DNA of 51,555 bases, from positions 1,776-53,330 of IMG/VR virus record IMGVR_UViG_3300037847_007664, one strand, 5' to 3'. The notes under the pieces are model-generated. The model searched no databases and had not been told where the DNA came from. It saw only the letters and a list, made by a program, of their open reading frames with translations. Shown here one piece after another: positions 31,793 to 38,413 of this stretch. The DNA comes from a virus. Position numbers and translations under genes: made by a program. Position 1 is the first letter of the stretch. The number at the start of each line of letters is the position of its first letter.

Positions 31793-32030
31793 ATTCGTTT
31801 CTGTAACCATATACGGCATCACCTGGTCCGGCCATCTGGATTCTGCCTTCCTGCGACTTCTCAAAGTCGAGATTAGGTTCCTCTTCAACCCGACGCCTTG
31901 CAAGATAATTTCTTAGGAATTGATTTCCACCTTCATTGTCAGAAGCTGCCCATGATTTGCCCAAAGCATCGGCATAAGTTCCTGCACGACGATTGTCGAT
32001 ATCGTAGGATTGGCGTGTCTCGTTGTTCAT
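31776..32030 (-). CDS. FLxxY-motif small protein
   Basis: 84 residues: a polar N-terminus, GGNQFLRNYLARRRVEEE (Phe38-Tyr42), then an acidic/Gly-rich tail. A TAGAAT (32037-32042) overlaps its ribosome-site region (AGAGGG). Divergent from the DUF1599-like gene by 12 bases. Function unknown; belongs to the FLxxY group. Confidence 0.6.
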   Translation of the reverse strand: MNNETRQSYDIDNRRAGTYADALGKSWAASDNEGGNQFLRNYLARRRVEEEPNLDFEKSQEGRIQMAGPGDAVYGYRNEFRARQ

Positions 32031-32042
32031 CCCTCTATTCTA

Positions 32043-32336
32043 ATGACACTTACTGATACACAAACTCGTATTAAAGAGGTCTGTGATGATGTCAAGGAGT
32101 TACTGCTTTACAAGAACAGCAAATATGGAGACTCAGCGATCAGCCCTGTAAGGATTTTTAGTCAGAGCAGTGCACACGAGCAAATTCTTGTACGTATTGA
32201 CGATAAATTGAACCGGATCATGAAAGGCAAAAATCTGTTAGACGATGATGAAGACGTCATCATGGATCTAATTGGATATTTGGTATTGCTTAAAATTGCT
32301 TTAGCGAACGAAGAGACATCTAAAGATGGACTATGA
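32043..32336 (+). CDS. DUF1599-like (nucleotide modification associated) protein
   Basis: 97 residues from ATG 32043. Contains YKNSKYGDSAISPVRIF, then LVRIDDKLNRIMKG and EDVIMDLIGYLVLL. The order KYGDSA, RIDDKL, DLIGYL matches the DUF1599 family (PF07659, nucleotide modification associated domain 1), found in phages with modified DNA bases or nucleotide-metabolism islands. The acidic residues probably bind a divalent metal. If active it would act on nucleotides or nucleotide derivatives; the substrate is unknown. Confidence 0.7.
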   Translation: MTLTDTQTRIKEVCDDVKELLLYKNSKYGDSAISPVRIFSQSSAHEQILVRIDDKLNRIMKGKNLLDDDEDVIMDLIGYLVLLKIALANEETSKDGL

Positions 32337-32499
32337 AAAATTCATGGAAAATTATTCTGAAGAGCTGCAGATTCTTGATGCTATTGATCTTCTACAACAT
32401 TTTGCCCCTGACGCACTTGATTGCCTAGACCGGCTGGGGGTTGGCTCCAAAGTCGAAAAAACCTACGCAGAGCATGACCAGACGGATCCCACTCTTTAA
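32326..32499 (+). CDS. Small acidic protein (57 aa)
   Basis: ATG 32326 overlaps the end of the DUF1599-like gene; stop TAA at 32497-32499. Acidic helical product (MDYEKFMENYSEELQILDAI) with a conserved-looking LDCLDRLGVG. It overlaps the 3' end of the convergent lysozyme-like gene by 119 bases, so one of the two may be shorter or non-functional there. Supported by the coupled start. Confidence 0.45.
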   Translation: MDYEKFMENYSEELQILDAIDLLQHFAPDALDCLDRLGVGSKVEKTYAEHDQTDPTL

Positions 32500-33130
32500 C
32501 TTTTTTCTCTAGATACTCAATTGCCTTTACTTGATTTGGTGCACCATTGTAGGTTTCCGCCAAATTTAAAAGACATATAGATGTGTGGCAAGTGTGCTTC
32601 GTAAATGTAGGTATCTCCTTATCTGCTGATAGATAAACATTGAGCTCCTCGCGCCTCCGGTCACGCATTCTGCTTCCTCCACAGAGCCAATACCTGTTGA
32701 TGTAAGGGCTCCACTCCTCAATAATCTGCTTTTTCGGTGCGTGGCTATTGATTAAATTTAGAAGCCTTGAGTTTTTAAACCCCAATATACCTAGGCTGCG
32801 GGCAAAGCTGAGGACTGCTCCCTTCCTGTGTCTGTTAAGAGGAACCTGAACGTACTGAGCAACCTCTGAAGAGAACTCCTTAAGATCCTCCACCAACTGT
32901 CTTTCGATGTCTTCACGATCACATTTCTCGTTATAAGCAACGCGCCTTTTGCCAAGCTTAAGACTGTCGTATCCAATCTTCCAATTTGTCTCGCCAAAGT
33001 CTTTGTATGCAGCAAAACGCCCCATACCGATGTAGGTACGAGGCGTATCATGCAATCTGATTAATTCAATACCAATGTCGGTAAGAAAAGGGTAGTCCTT
33101 CCAAGACTGTGGTTTCTTACGGGACTTCAA
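32381..33130 (-). CDS. Degenerate lysozyme-like (GH24-like) protein
   Basis: 249 residues from TTG 33130, which overlaps the upstream gene's end by 14 bases. IELIRLHDTPRTYIG and AAYKDFGETNWKIGYDS resemble the N-terminal lobe of GH24 phage lysozymes, and YWLCGGSRMRDRRREELNVY the GG..RR.E segment near the end. The catalytic Glu appears as Asp in LHD, and Thr of the TIGYG motif is Lys. It may therefore be an inactive structural relative or a divergent endolysin. The last 30 residues are opposite the small plus-strand gene. Confidence 0.5.
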   Translation of the reverse strand: MKSRKKPQSWKDYPFLTDIGIELIRLHDTPRTYIGMGRFAAYKDFGETNWKIGYDSLKLGKRRVAYNEKCDREDIERQLVEDLKEFSSEVAQYVQVPLNRHRKGAVLSFARSLGILGFKNSRLLNLINSHAPKKQIIEEWSPYINRYWLCGGSRMRDRRREELNVYLSADKEIPTFTKHTCHTSICLLNLAETYNGAPNQVKAIEYLEKKVKEWDPSGHALRRFFRLWSQPPAGLGNQVRQGQNVVEDQ

Positions 33131-33500
33131 CGGTGGCGGTATAGCTCACCTCAGAATACCCGTCAAGCTTAAGGAGGACAATATAGTCTTTAGAAGCGTC
33201 AGTGACAGTCACGCCAACTGCACCTTTGCCTTTTCCGGCTTGCGTCACGTTAAAAGCTTTTTTGTAACCAGTCGGTGCGCTAGCTGCAGAGTGATCGTCC
33301 TCCTGGAAAATCTCCATGCCGATTACACCGAAAGACTGATTCAGGGAAACCGTGATATCGCCTGTAGAACCGGGATTTACCTTGAAGGCCCTGATATTAA
33401 GGCTCCTGTCGTTACCGCTCCCTGCGCCCTCATACGTGACGTCAGAGCCTGTATTAACAGAAAAGGTGTCAAGTGTTCCTTGTACGGTACGAGTTGCCAT
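33117..33500 (-). CDS. Beta-rich virion-like protein
   Basis: 127 residues, Ser/Thr/Gly/Val-rich, with alternation typical of a jelly-roll or immunoglobulin-like virion domain (FSVNTGSDVTYEGAGSGNDR and GDITVSLNQSFGVIGMEIF). No signal peptide. Directly precedes the lysozyme-like gene and overlaps its start. Probably a tail or fibre-associated protein. Confidence 0.6.
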   Translation of the reverse strand: MATRTVQGTLDTFSVNTGSDVTYEGAGSGNDRSLNIRAFKVNPGSTGDITVSLNQSFGVIGMEIFQEDDHSAASAPTGYKKAFNVTQAGKGKGAVGVTVTDASKDYIVLLKLDGYSEVSYTATVEVP

Positions 33501-33505
33501 TGTTT

Positions 33506-33721
33506 TTAGGAGATTTGACCGAAGGTTGAGTAATTAAAGGTGACTTCGGCATCAATGCCGTGATCTTTGAGGATTGAGAGGAACATCTGGCGATCGTGAG
33601 CCTTTTGATGAAGCATTTCTACGAAAGCTTCCTCTAACTCGTCTCGATCCATGCCCTGAATGGCTAGTGACGCTGCGTGGATTTGAAATTCAACATCCAC
33701 GGGGAGTCCTAATGCATCCAT
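33506..33721 (-). CDS. NblA-like phycobilisome degradation protein
   Basis: 71 residues. VEFQIHAASLAIQGMDRDEL then FVEMLHQKAHDRQMFLSILK follows the NblA plan: a first helix with Phe and Met, then a second helix with R..LY/F and a C-terminal hydrophobic LK, at nearly the NblA length. NblA recruits a protease to phycobilisomes to release amino acids. Homologues are known in freshwater cyanophages and, from memory, in an uncultured marine cyanophage lineage. This places the host among phycobilisome-bearing cyanobacteria. Confidence 0.55.
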   Translation of the reverse strand: MDALGLPVDVEFQIHAASLAIQGMDRDELEEAFVEMLHQKAHDRQMFLSILKDHGIDAEVTFNYSTFGQIS

Positions 33722-33767
33722 TTTCAGCCTTTACCTTGGATCTATCCTACCAGCATTAAATAAATGG

Positions 33768-33890
33768 TCAATTACCGCGATTCCTTCGCTTACGCCTACG
33801 ACTACGCTCAGTTTTTGCCTGCACCAGAAACAAAATACCTGACAAATAGGCCACTGTAAAAAAGGTCAGAAAGCTGAGAAAGACTGGCAT
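33768..33890 (-). CDS. Cationic single-helix membrane protein (40 aa), holin candidate
   Basis: ATG 33890 to TGA 33768-33770. MPVFLSFLTFFTVAYLSGIL is a hydrophobic segment, followed by a strongly basic tail (KTERSRRRKRRNRGN). One membrane helix with a cytoplasmic positive tail is a size and shape seen in small holins and in phage membrane regulators. Its place near a lysozyme-like gene supports a lysis role, but this is inference only. Confidence 0.5.
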   Translation of the reverse strand: MPVFLSFLTFFTVAYLSGILFLVQAKTERSRRRKRRNRGN

Positions 33891-33906
33891 TTTCTCTGTG
33901 GAGAGG

Positions 33907-34194
33907 TCACCACTTCACTTTATGTGACCAATAACGTGCTGACATCTTATCGGGTTTACTGTCTTGCGCATTATGGCGAGCGTAGTACGACGCTTTTCTG
34001 GCTTTTTCTTTGGCAGTCTTAGGGTTCTTGCCTGCTCCCTTAACACCTTGTTGTCCAAATCTAATAATCTTTTCTTCACCATCCTTACAAGCCTTGACCA
34101 CATGGCTCTTGGTCGCATGCCCTGGGGTTCTCTTCGGCTTGTTGCACTTCATGCGCTCTTTTGCCAAGCGCTTTGCCTTCTTCCGGTCAGCCAT
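33907..34194 (-). CDS. Lys-rich protein with KMSARYW motif
   Basis: 95 residues, very basic. RFGQQGVKGAGKNPKT then KASYYARHNAQD and KMSARYWSHKVKW at the C-terminus. From memory this matches a small family seen in marine phages and giant viruses (possibly DUF6321). Two Cys near the N-terminal half. Probably nucleic-acid binding; related in style to the genes at 4989 and 5330. Confidence 0.65.
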   Translation of the reverse strand: MADRKKAKRLAKERMKCNKPKRTPGHATKSHVVKACKDGEEKIIRFGQQGVKGAGKNPKTAKEKARKASYYARHNAQDSKPDKMSARYWSHKVKW

Positions 34195-34195
34195 T

Positions 34196-34363
34196 TCACA
34201 CCTTCAATACGCCTCGGTCCATCTTCCCAGAGACATCATCCCCTACCTCACCACGCAAGGCACGGTCTCCATCTTTAGGAATACGTTCCTTTTTCAAGTC
34301 TTCGATGTAATTATCGAGAAAACCTTTTTCTTTAGACTGCGACCCAGCTGATGTAGGAGTCAT
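34196..34363 (-). CDS. FLxxY-motif small protein (55 aa)
   Basis: ATG 34363 to TGA 34196-34198, one base before the next ATG. KEKGFLDNYIEDLKKERI (Phe15-Tyr19) and a charged tail. KEKGFLDNY is nearly the same as KEKNFLDGY at the end of the protein encoded at 24824-25066. Overlaps the HNH gene by 32 bases. Function unknown. Confidence 0.6.
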   Translation of the reverse strand: MTPTSAGSQSKEKGFLDNYIEDLKKERIPKDGDRALRGEVGDDVSGKMDRGVLKV

Positions 34364-34784
34364 TATCTATGTACGGTTGAGCGAGTTCTGTGTGGGGTAG
34401 CTTTATTGAACAGGATTTCTGCTCCACCCATGCAGTAATTCTATCAAACCTTTCTTCGGTAAAATAAGGCAGCTCTGAGGTGTACCAGTCATTGAGAAGC
34501 GTAGACCCTTTTGCTCGATTACAGCTAGAACAACAGCAAGCCATGTTGGACCTAATGTTATGGCCACCCTTATGTTTAGGTAAAATGTGATCAATAGTTG
34601 CGGTATCAGCTGTCAATTTTTTTCCGCAATAAGCACATTCCCATTCCCAACTTTCGAAGATATAATTTCTAAATTTTCGGCGAGCAGCCTTTGGGCTTAG
34701 AACAATGAGATTGATCAGTAAGTCTTGCTCGCAATGAAACACTTTTGGTATTCCAGCTTTGTCAAAACTGTATGCTGCACACAC
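34332..34784 (-). CDS. HNH endonuclease
   Basis: 150 residues from GTG 34784. Zinc Cys CAYC (50-53), then TIDHILPKHKGGHN (64-76), the following Asn (NMACC) and CSSCNRAKG (85-93). That is the complete C..C/DH/N/C..CN pattern of HNH nucleases with a structural zinc. May be a free-standing homing enzyme or a packaging nuclease. Located beside the tRNA gene. Separate family from the double-HNH protein at 26283. Confidence 0.85.
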   Translation of the reverse strand: MCAAYSFDKAGIPKVFHCEQDLLINLIVLSPKAARRKFRNYIFESWEWECAYCGKKLTADTATIDHILPKHKGGHNIRSNMACCCSSCNRAKGSTLLNDWYTSELPYFTEERFDRITAWVEQKSCSIKLPHTELAQPYIDNDSYISWVAV

Positions 34785-34812
34785 TTGTGCTCTGCGTTAT
34801 GCTTGCAGCCGT

Positions 34813-34897
34813 GGGAGCGTGGTGGAATCGGTAGACACACAGGACTTAAAATCCTGAGACCACAGCGGTCGTGAGGGTTCGACCCCCTCCGCTCCTA
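34813..34897 (+). tRNA. tRNA-Leu (anticodon UAA)
   Basis: 85 bases. Acceptor GGGAGCG/CGCTCCT with one G-T pair, discriminator A at 34897, and no encoded CCA. Anticodon stem CAGGA/TCCTG with loop CTTAAAA gives UAA (34847-34849). Long variable arm typical of Leu. T arm GGGTTCGACCCCC. It is the only tRNA in the window and lies between minus-strand genes. Phage tRNA-Leu(UAA) usually serves codon supply; tRNA genes can also be integration sites, but no integrase is seen here. Confidence 0.95.
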
Positions 34898-35131
34898 CTA
34901 ATCAGTTAGTCCCGGGGACAGGACGTCGAAGTCATCCTCAGCTGGATCGACTTCAGCATCTTCCAAGATCTTTAATATGAAATAGTGCAATTTATCGACT
35001 ACCCATCTAAGATCTTCCTCTGGAATATCCTTGATGATTGCCTCCAAGCGCATTTCTCGGGAGGGTGGTGACAAATGCTCAGCGACTGTTTCTAATGCTC
35101 TGTAGCGGCTTTTAGTGAGATTCTCCATCAT
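34898..35131 (-). CDS. Small helical protein (77 aa)
   Basis: Start at ATG 35131, 2 bases after the stop of the preceding gene; ATG 35128 is also possible. Helical and acidic: SREMRLEAIIKDIPEEDLRW, then KLHYFILKILEDAE. Its stop lies one base beyond the tRNA's last base, on the opposite strand. Function unknown. Confidence 0.6.
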   Translation of the reverse strand: MMENLTKSRYRALETVAEHLSPPSREMRLEAIIKDIPEEDLRWVVDKLHYFILKILEDAEVDPAEDDFDVLSPGLTD

Positions 35132-35132
35132 C

Positions 35133-35336
35133 TCATTCAGCCTCAACAGATGCCTCAGCGAGCTGAGGAGCCATCCGCTGCTTGACGATCGCAATGCCCT
35201 CAAGAGCGCCTGTCACCTTGAGATAAAGCTCTTTGTCACGCATTAAAGAATCCTCGCCAACACGAATCTTGTCGGCCAAGTCTTTCTGCTGGACAAGCAG
35301 CTTTTCTTCAGTATCCCTTAGAATTTCGTCCATCAT
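35133..35336 (-). CDS. Coiled-coil protein (67 aa)
   Basis: MMDEILRDTEEKLLVQQKDL continues through a heptad-like helix to the C-terminus. No Cys. Short acidic tail (VEAE). Co-translated with 34898-35131. Could be a tail or lysis accessory coiled coil, but no family is visible. Confidence 0.6.
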   Translation of the reverse strand: MMDEILRDTEEKLLVQQKDLADKIRVGEDSLMRDKELYLKVTGALEGIAIVKQRMAPQLAEASVEAE

Positions 35337-35361
35337 TTACTTGATTTGCGATAAGTATAGC

Positions 35362-36138
35362 TCACAATTCGTTAAATCTCAGATAACCCCAGCCGCTAGC
35401 ACCGCCTCCATAAAAAATACGTTTGTCTGAAAGCAACCGATCGTATTTGACTCCTTTGCCGGCACCCTCAATAGTCGACTCCCAAAGACCGTTCTTCAGA
35501 TCTAGGCGACCACAGGGATCATGGAGAAGCCAAGAGTCCTTGCTGTACCCGTAAATACAGACGTAATAAGTGAGGCCAAAGGGCTTACGGTACGTGCCTT
35601 TTGCCACAACAGCAATCACGACGGGACGCCCTTCATCAATCTCATCTTCAATTTCTTGGGGACCTATCGTGTGGGACACTGTGCAGCCCACACCGATTTC
35701 TGACAAACCTTCACGATTATGCGCCTTCCAAGTACCTGATCCGTGCTTATATACAGCCTCTAAGTAATCGTCGAGACAATTAATAGGGCCAATATTTAAA
35801 CCTAAAAGACAGCTAGCTGTGCTGTAAAGCAGGCCTTTCCGGTGATCATGCTCTTTTTCAAGCGGTAGATGGAAATAGGGACAGCCCTCTATGTAACGGA
35901 AACCGCCCTCTTCTTTATAGGGCTTGTCTATATGCTCATCCTGCTCAATAATCCAGTCATCCTTAACAAGCAACCAGGTGCCTAATGGGGAACTAATTAC
36001 TAATGATGACTCCAAATCTTGCAGAAGTTTGCAGCTAGGTATTCTGCGGTCCTTTAGCACAGCGCCCTCTTTGTCGTTGTCTGAAAGCGCTACAAAACTC
36101 GTATTTGCCTTTGCTCTTATACTTATCTCTCGTCCCAT
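35362..36138 (-). CDS. C39-peptidase-like protein without clear catalytic Cys
   Basis: 258 residues. An N-terminal SH3-like part (IRAKANTSFVALSDND, LVISSPLGTWLLVKDDW) precedes a C39_2-like domain (GCPYFHLPLEKE, DDYLEAVYKHGSGTW, GRPVVIAVVAKGTYR, YYVCIYGYSKDSWLLHDPCG). The Cys expected in the CxxTS helix reads LYSTAS, and the His of GHYV reads TYYV. The fold seems kept while the active site is not. Probably a cell-wall-binding or structural derivative; an endolysin role is less likely. Confidence 0.55.
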   Translation of the reverse strand: MGREISIRAKANTSFVALSDNDKEGAVLKDRRIPSCKLLQDLESSLVISSPLGTWLLVKDDWIIEQDEHIDKPYKEEGGFRYIEGCPYFHLPLEKEHDHRKGLLYSTASCLLGLNIGPINCLDDYLEAVYKHGSGTWKAHNREGLSEIGVGCTVSHTIGPQEIEDEIDEGRPVVIAVVAKGTYRKPFGLTYYVCIYGYSKDSWLLHDPCGRLDLKNGLWESTIEGAGKGVKYDRLLSDKRIFYGGGASGWGYLRFNEL

Positions 36139-36147
36139 TTGAAAACA

Positions 36148-36345
36148 TTACTCATCCTTATGATACATAACTTCCAACATGGCGACACGTAATATTGCCT
36201 TAAGACGATAAAGACGTTCTTGTTCTTCTAGGGGACGCGCTGGGTGCCCTGGCCACATTTTCCAGTGAAATTCTACGGACTCAGCTAGTTGAGCAACGTC
36301 GCTTTCGTGCAACTGTATCGTCAGATATATCCCCTCTTCTTCCAT
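36148..36345 (-). CDS. Small conserved-looking protein (65 aa)
   Basis: Beta strand (GIYLTIQLHESDVAQLAESV), then FHWKMWPGHP and a helix (RLYRLKAILRVAMLEVM). Compact and without Cys. Sits in the minus-strand group of membrane and C39-like genes. I associate similar proteins with cyanophages, but no function is known. Confidence 0.65.
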   Translation of the reverse strand: MEEEGIYLTIQLHESDVAQLAESVEFHWKMWPGHPARPLEEQERLYRLKAILRVAMLEVMYHKDE

Positions 36346-36350
36346 GAAGG

Positions 36351-36956
36351 TTAGGCATCGCAGTCTTTCAACACAGTAGCGACTGTTCCCCCAAGTTCCG
36401 CTCCTTTGTCCTGACCAAACATAACTGCCCAGCCGCTCGCAAGCCAGCCGACATAAGGAATCGCAGTCAAGGCAGGGGCGACGCTACCAGCGACGCTTGC
36501 TCCGATCATTGCACCTGTGCTCTCTCCAGAGCCTGCCGCCTTTATACACTCTACTTGTTTTGCAGTCAGCTCTCCGGGCTTTCCCGAGCCGACAGGACCA
36601 CCCTCACCTGAATTGCGGTACCCCTCCATCGTGTATTCATGGGTTTCATATTCTTTTCGATCCTCAATCAGTAATTCATTGGGCTTAAACAAACCGCCTT
36701 TGCGGGTGTGAGTTTGATCTAAATCAAGAACCCGCTTAGATCTCAATACTTTTGGATCATTTGCATTGTATTGAAGTTGATAACCCTCTTTATTTACGTT
36801 TACTTTGTATGAGGAGTACGGTCCTGTAGGTAAATTAATGGACGGCATGACCACTTTCGAGTCTTCTCTGAGTAAATGGACCAAATGACCAAGAACGCCT
36901 AAATGAGCTACACCAACGACCGTGGCTGCTCCGATCAAAAGAGGTTTAAAATTCAT
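36351..36956 (-). CDS. Membrane protein with glycine zipper
   Basis: 201 residues from ATG 36956. N-terminal membrane segment (LLIGAATVVGVAHLGVLGHL), a polar middle with INLPTGPYSSYKVNVNKEGY, then GESTGAMIGASVAGSVAPAL and a second hydrophobic part (GWLASGWAVMFG) with Gly-spaced small residues. Known cyanophage proteins have the same layout. Two Cys (VECIKAA, KDCDA) could pair. It probably sits in the virion or host membrane; its role is unknown. Confidence 0.7.
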   Translation of the reverse strand: MNFKPLLIGAATVVGVAHLGVLGHLVHLLREDSKVVMPSINLPTGPYSSYKVNVNKEGYQLQYNANDPKVLRSKRVLDLDQTHTRKGGLFKPNELLIEDRKEYETHEYTMEGYRNSGEGGPVGSGKPGELTAKQVECIKAAGSGESTGAMIGASVAGSVAPALTAIPYVGWLASGWAVMFGQDKGAELGGTVATVLKDCDA

Positions 36957-36957
36957 T

Positions 36958-37392
36958 TTACATTTTGTAGGTGTCGTCAGATTCAACGGACGTGGTTGTA
37001 ATTTTCAAGGGGGCTTGCTCGACTCTGATTACTTGTGCTGGAGCAGTCTGTGCAGCTTTCTCAATTAATCTTTCGATATCAGCTTTGGTAATACCAGATC
37101 CACCATCTTTCATTTTCATTGTGCCGTCCCCTGACTTCTTGGCGGTCTGGACGCCATAAGAAGCCAAAACTCCTGTAAACACGCTGGCGATAAAAGTTGG
37201 ATCGATTTTTTGTTGAGCCAACCCAGGGATAGTCACATAATTAAGTGTCAGAATGCCGCCACTCCAAATCAACACCCCTAAGCGAACAAAGGTGGACAAG
37301 AGTGCTAAATGTTCCTCTGTATCACCCGCTTTCTCCTTTAATTTGGCGAAGACTCCCTTCTTTTTTGACTCTTCTTTAATAGGATCGGCCAT
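36958..37392 (-). CDS. Two-helix membrane protein, cyanophage type
   Basis: 144 residues from ATG 37392 (MADPIKEESKKKG); a start 18 bases earlier is unlikely. A Lys-rich N-terminus is followed by two hydrophobic helices: FVRLGVLIWSGGILTLNYV and PTFIASVFTGVLASYGV. A polar C-terminal tail contains a helix (ITKADIERLIEKAAQ). The shape resembles holins or small phage membrane anchors. Adjacent to the glycine-zipper protein, which starts 2 bases after its stop. Confidence 0.7.
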   Translation of the reverse strand: MADPIKEESKKKGVFAKLKEKAGDTEEHLALLSTFVRLGVLIWSGGILTLNYVTIPGLAQQKIDPTFIASVFTGVLASYGVQTAKKSGDGTMKMKDGGSGITKADIERLIEKAAQTAPAQVIRVEQAPLKITTTSVESDDTYKM

Positions 37393-37464
37393 GTGTACAA
37401 CCACTTTCAATTAATATCATACTGTGTTTGCTCCGTTTAATATCAAAGTAATGTAGATAAAGCC

Positions 37465-37956
37465 ATGCTCCGTATCTTCGCGTTGATCTTTTTGTTTGCA
37501 GGGGCTGCACGTGCCGATATCACTCATAAGCTTCAAACTTCTGTGCAACTTACTGTCGATGGAGCGGCCAGCCAAGCTACACGTATTGGCAGTACTTACT
37601 CAGTAAGCGGTTCCAATATATCCGTGAAGTCGGGCAGCTCCTTCGGTGGCCTTGGTGCGCTTTCATCCGGCACAGCGGTCGGATACACGCCCATGGGTGC
37701 AGAAATCACGACTGCAGGTGATGCATTTACGTTCAGCGAGTCATACATCGAAGGCGATGATGTGACCAGCGGGACGACAGTCACATCTGGCGTTGTTCCC
37801 TCACTTCCCATGCTGGGCTCCACAACAACCTCTTCCGGCGGATTGGCAGGAAGCTTAGCGGGAACAATCGCTACAGATGGTGCGATGACGATCACGGCAG
37901 GCGGAGCAGGGACTACGGCCACCGGACAGCACGTCAGCGAGGTCACTGTGCGTTGA
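37465..37956 (+). CDS. Exported Ser/Thr/Gly-rich virion-like protein
   Basis: 163 residues. Signal peptide MLRIFALIFLFAGAARA, then a beta-rich domain (LQTSVQLTVDGAASQATRIG and YSVSGSNISVKSG), strongly Ser/Thr/Gly-rich to the end. Cyanophages carry related genes near tail and membrane genes. Likely exported to the periplasm or assembled in the virion. Divergent from the minus-strand group. Confidence 0.65.
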   Translation: MLRIFALIFLFAGAARADITHKLQTSVQLTVDGAASQATRIGSTYSVSGSNISVKSGSSFGGLGALSSGTAVGYTPMGAEITTAGDAFTFSESYIEGDDVTSGTTVTSGVVPSLPMLGSTTTSSGGLAGSLAGTIATDGAMTITAGGAGTTATGQHVSEVTVR

Positions 37957-37957
37957 G

Positions 37958-38413
37958 ATGTATAACCTTCGCGATTCGCTTGTACTAGGTTTTTGCCTAG
38001 GAATTCTGCACGGCCTTTCGCAAGCTGCTTACTCAGTTCCTGTAGTCCCAAATTTCACACAGGGTAGCTTACAGTCAAAAACTGAAACAACATCAGTAGT
38101 CACAGAAACAATAAATTCAATTGACTACAACACTGGATACCAGTACTCTGTGACTGGTAGTAATATCAAAAACACTGGCGGCAGTCTTGCGCCAAATGCT
38201 ACCGACTCGACTTCCAATACGGTAAACGGAGTCACAAGTACATGGACAACTCTGGATACTGCAAACAAACCGAGGTGGGAGATAGTCAATCCAGGGGCAG
38301 CCTTTCAGTTCACGGAAACCATGAATGGGCCTGGCCTTTCCAATCAAACCGTAATTCAAAGAACAACCGAAATTCACAGCGTCACAGAAAGCACGTCTAT
38401 ATTCTCTCAATAA
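37958..38413 (+). CDS. Exported Ser/Thr-rich protein
   Basis: 151 residues. Signal peptide-like start (MYNLRDSLVLGFCLGILHGL, cleavage after SQAA), then beta-rich Ser/Thr/Asn segments (NTGYQYSVTGSNIKNTGGSL), partly similar to the preceding protein (both contain YSVTGSN or YSVSGSN). The pair are probably paralogues. Its stop lies within the start region of the next gene, in another frame. Confidence 0.65.
   Translation: MYNLRDSLVLGFCLGILHGLSQAAYSVPVVPNFTQGSLQSKTETTSVVTETINSIDYNTGYQYSVTGSNIKNTGGSLAPNATDSTSNTVNGVTSTWTTLDTANKPRWEIVNPGAAFQFTETMNGPGLSNQTVIQRTTEIHSVTESTSIFSQ

Noticed and set aside
33764-33859. Plus-strand frame of 31 residues (MVNYRDSFAY)
   Set aside because: It lies opposite the membrane protein at 33768-33890, which has better features and fits the minus-strand operon.
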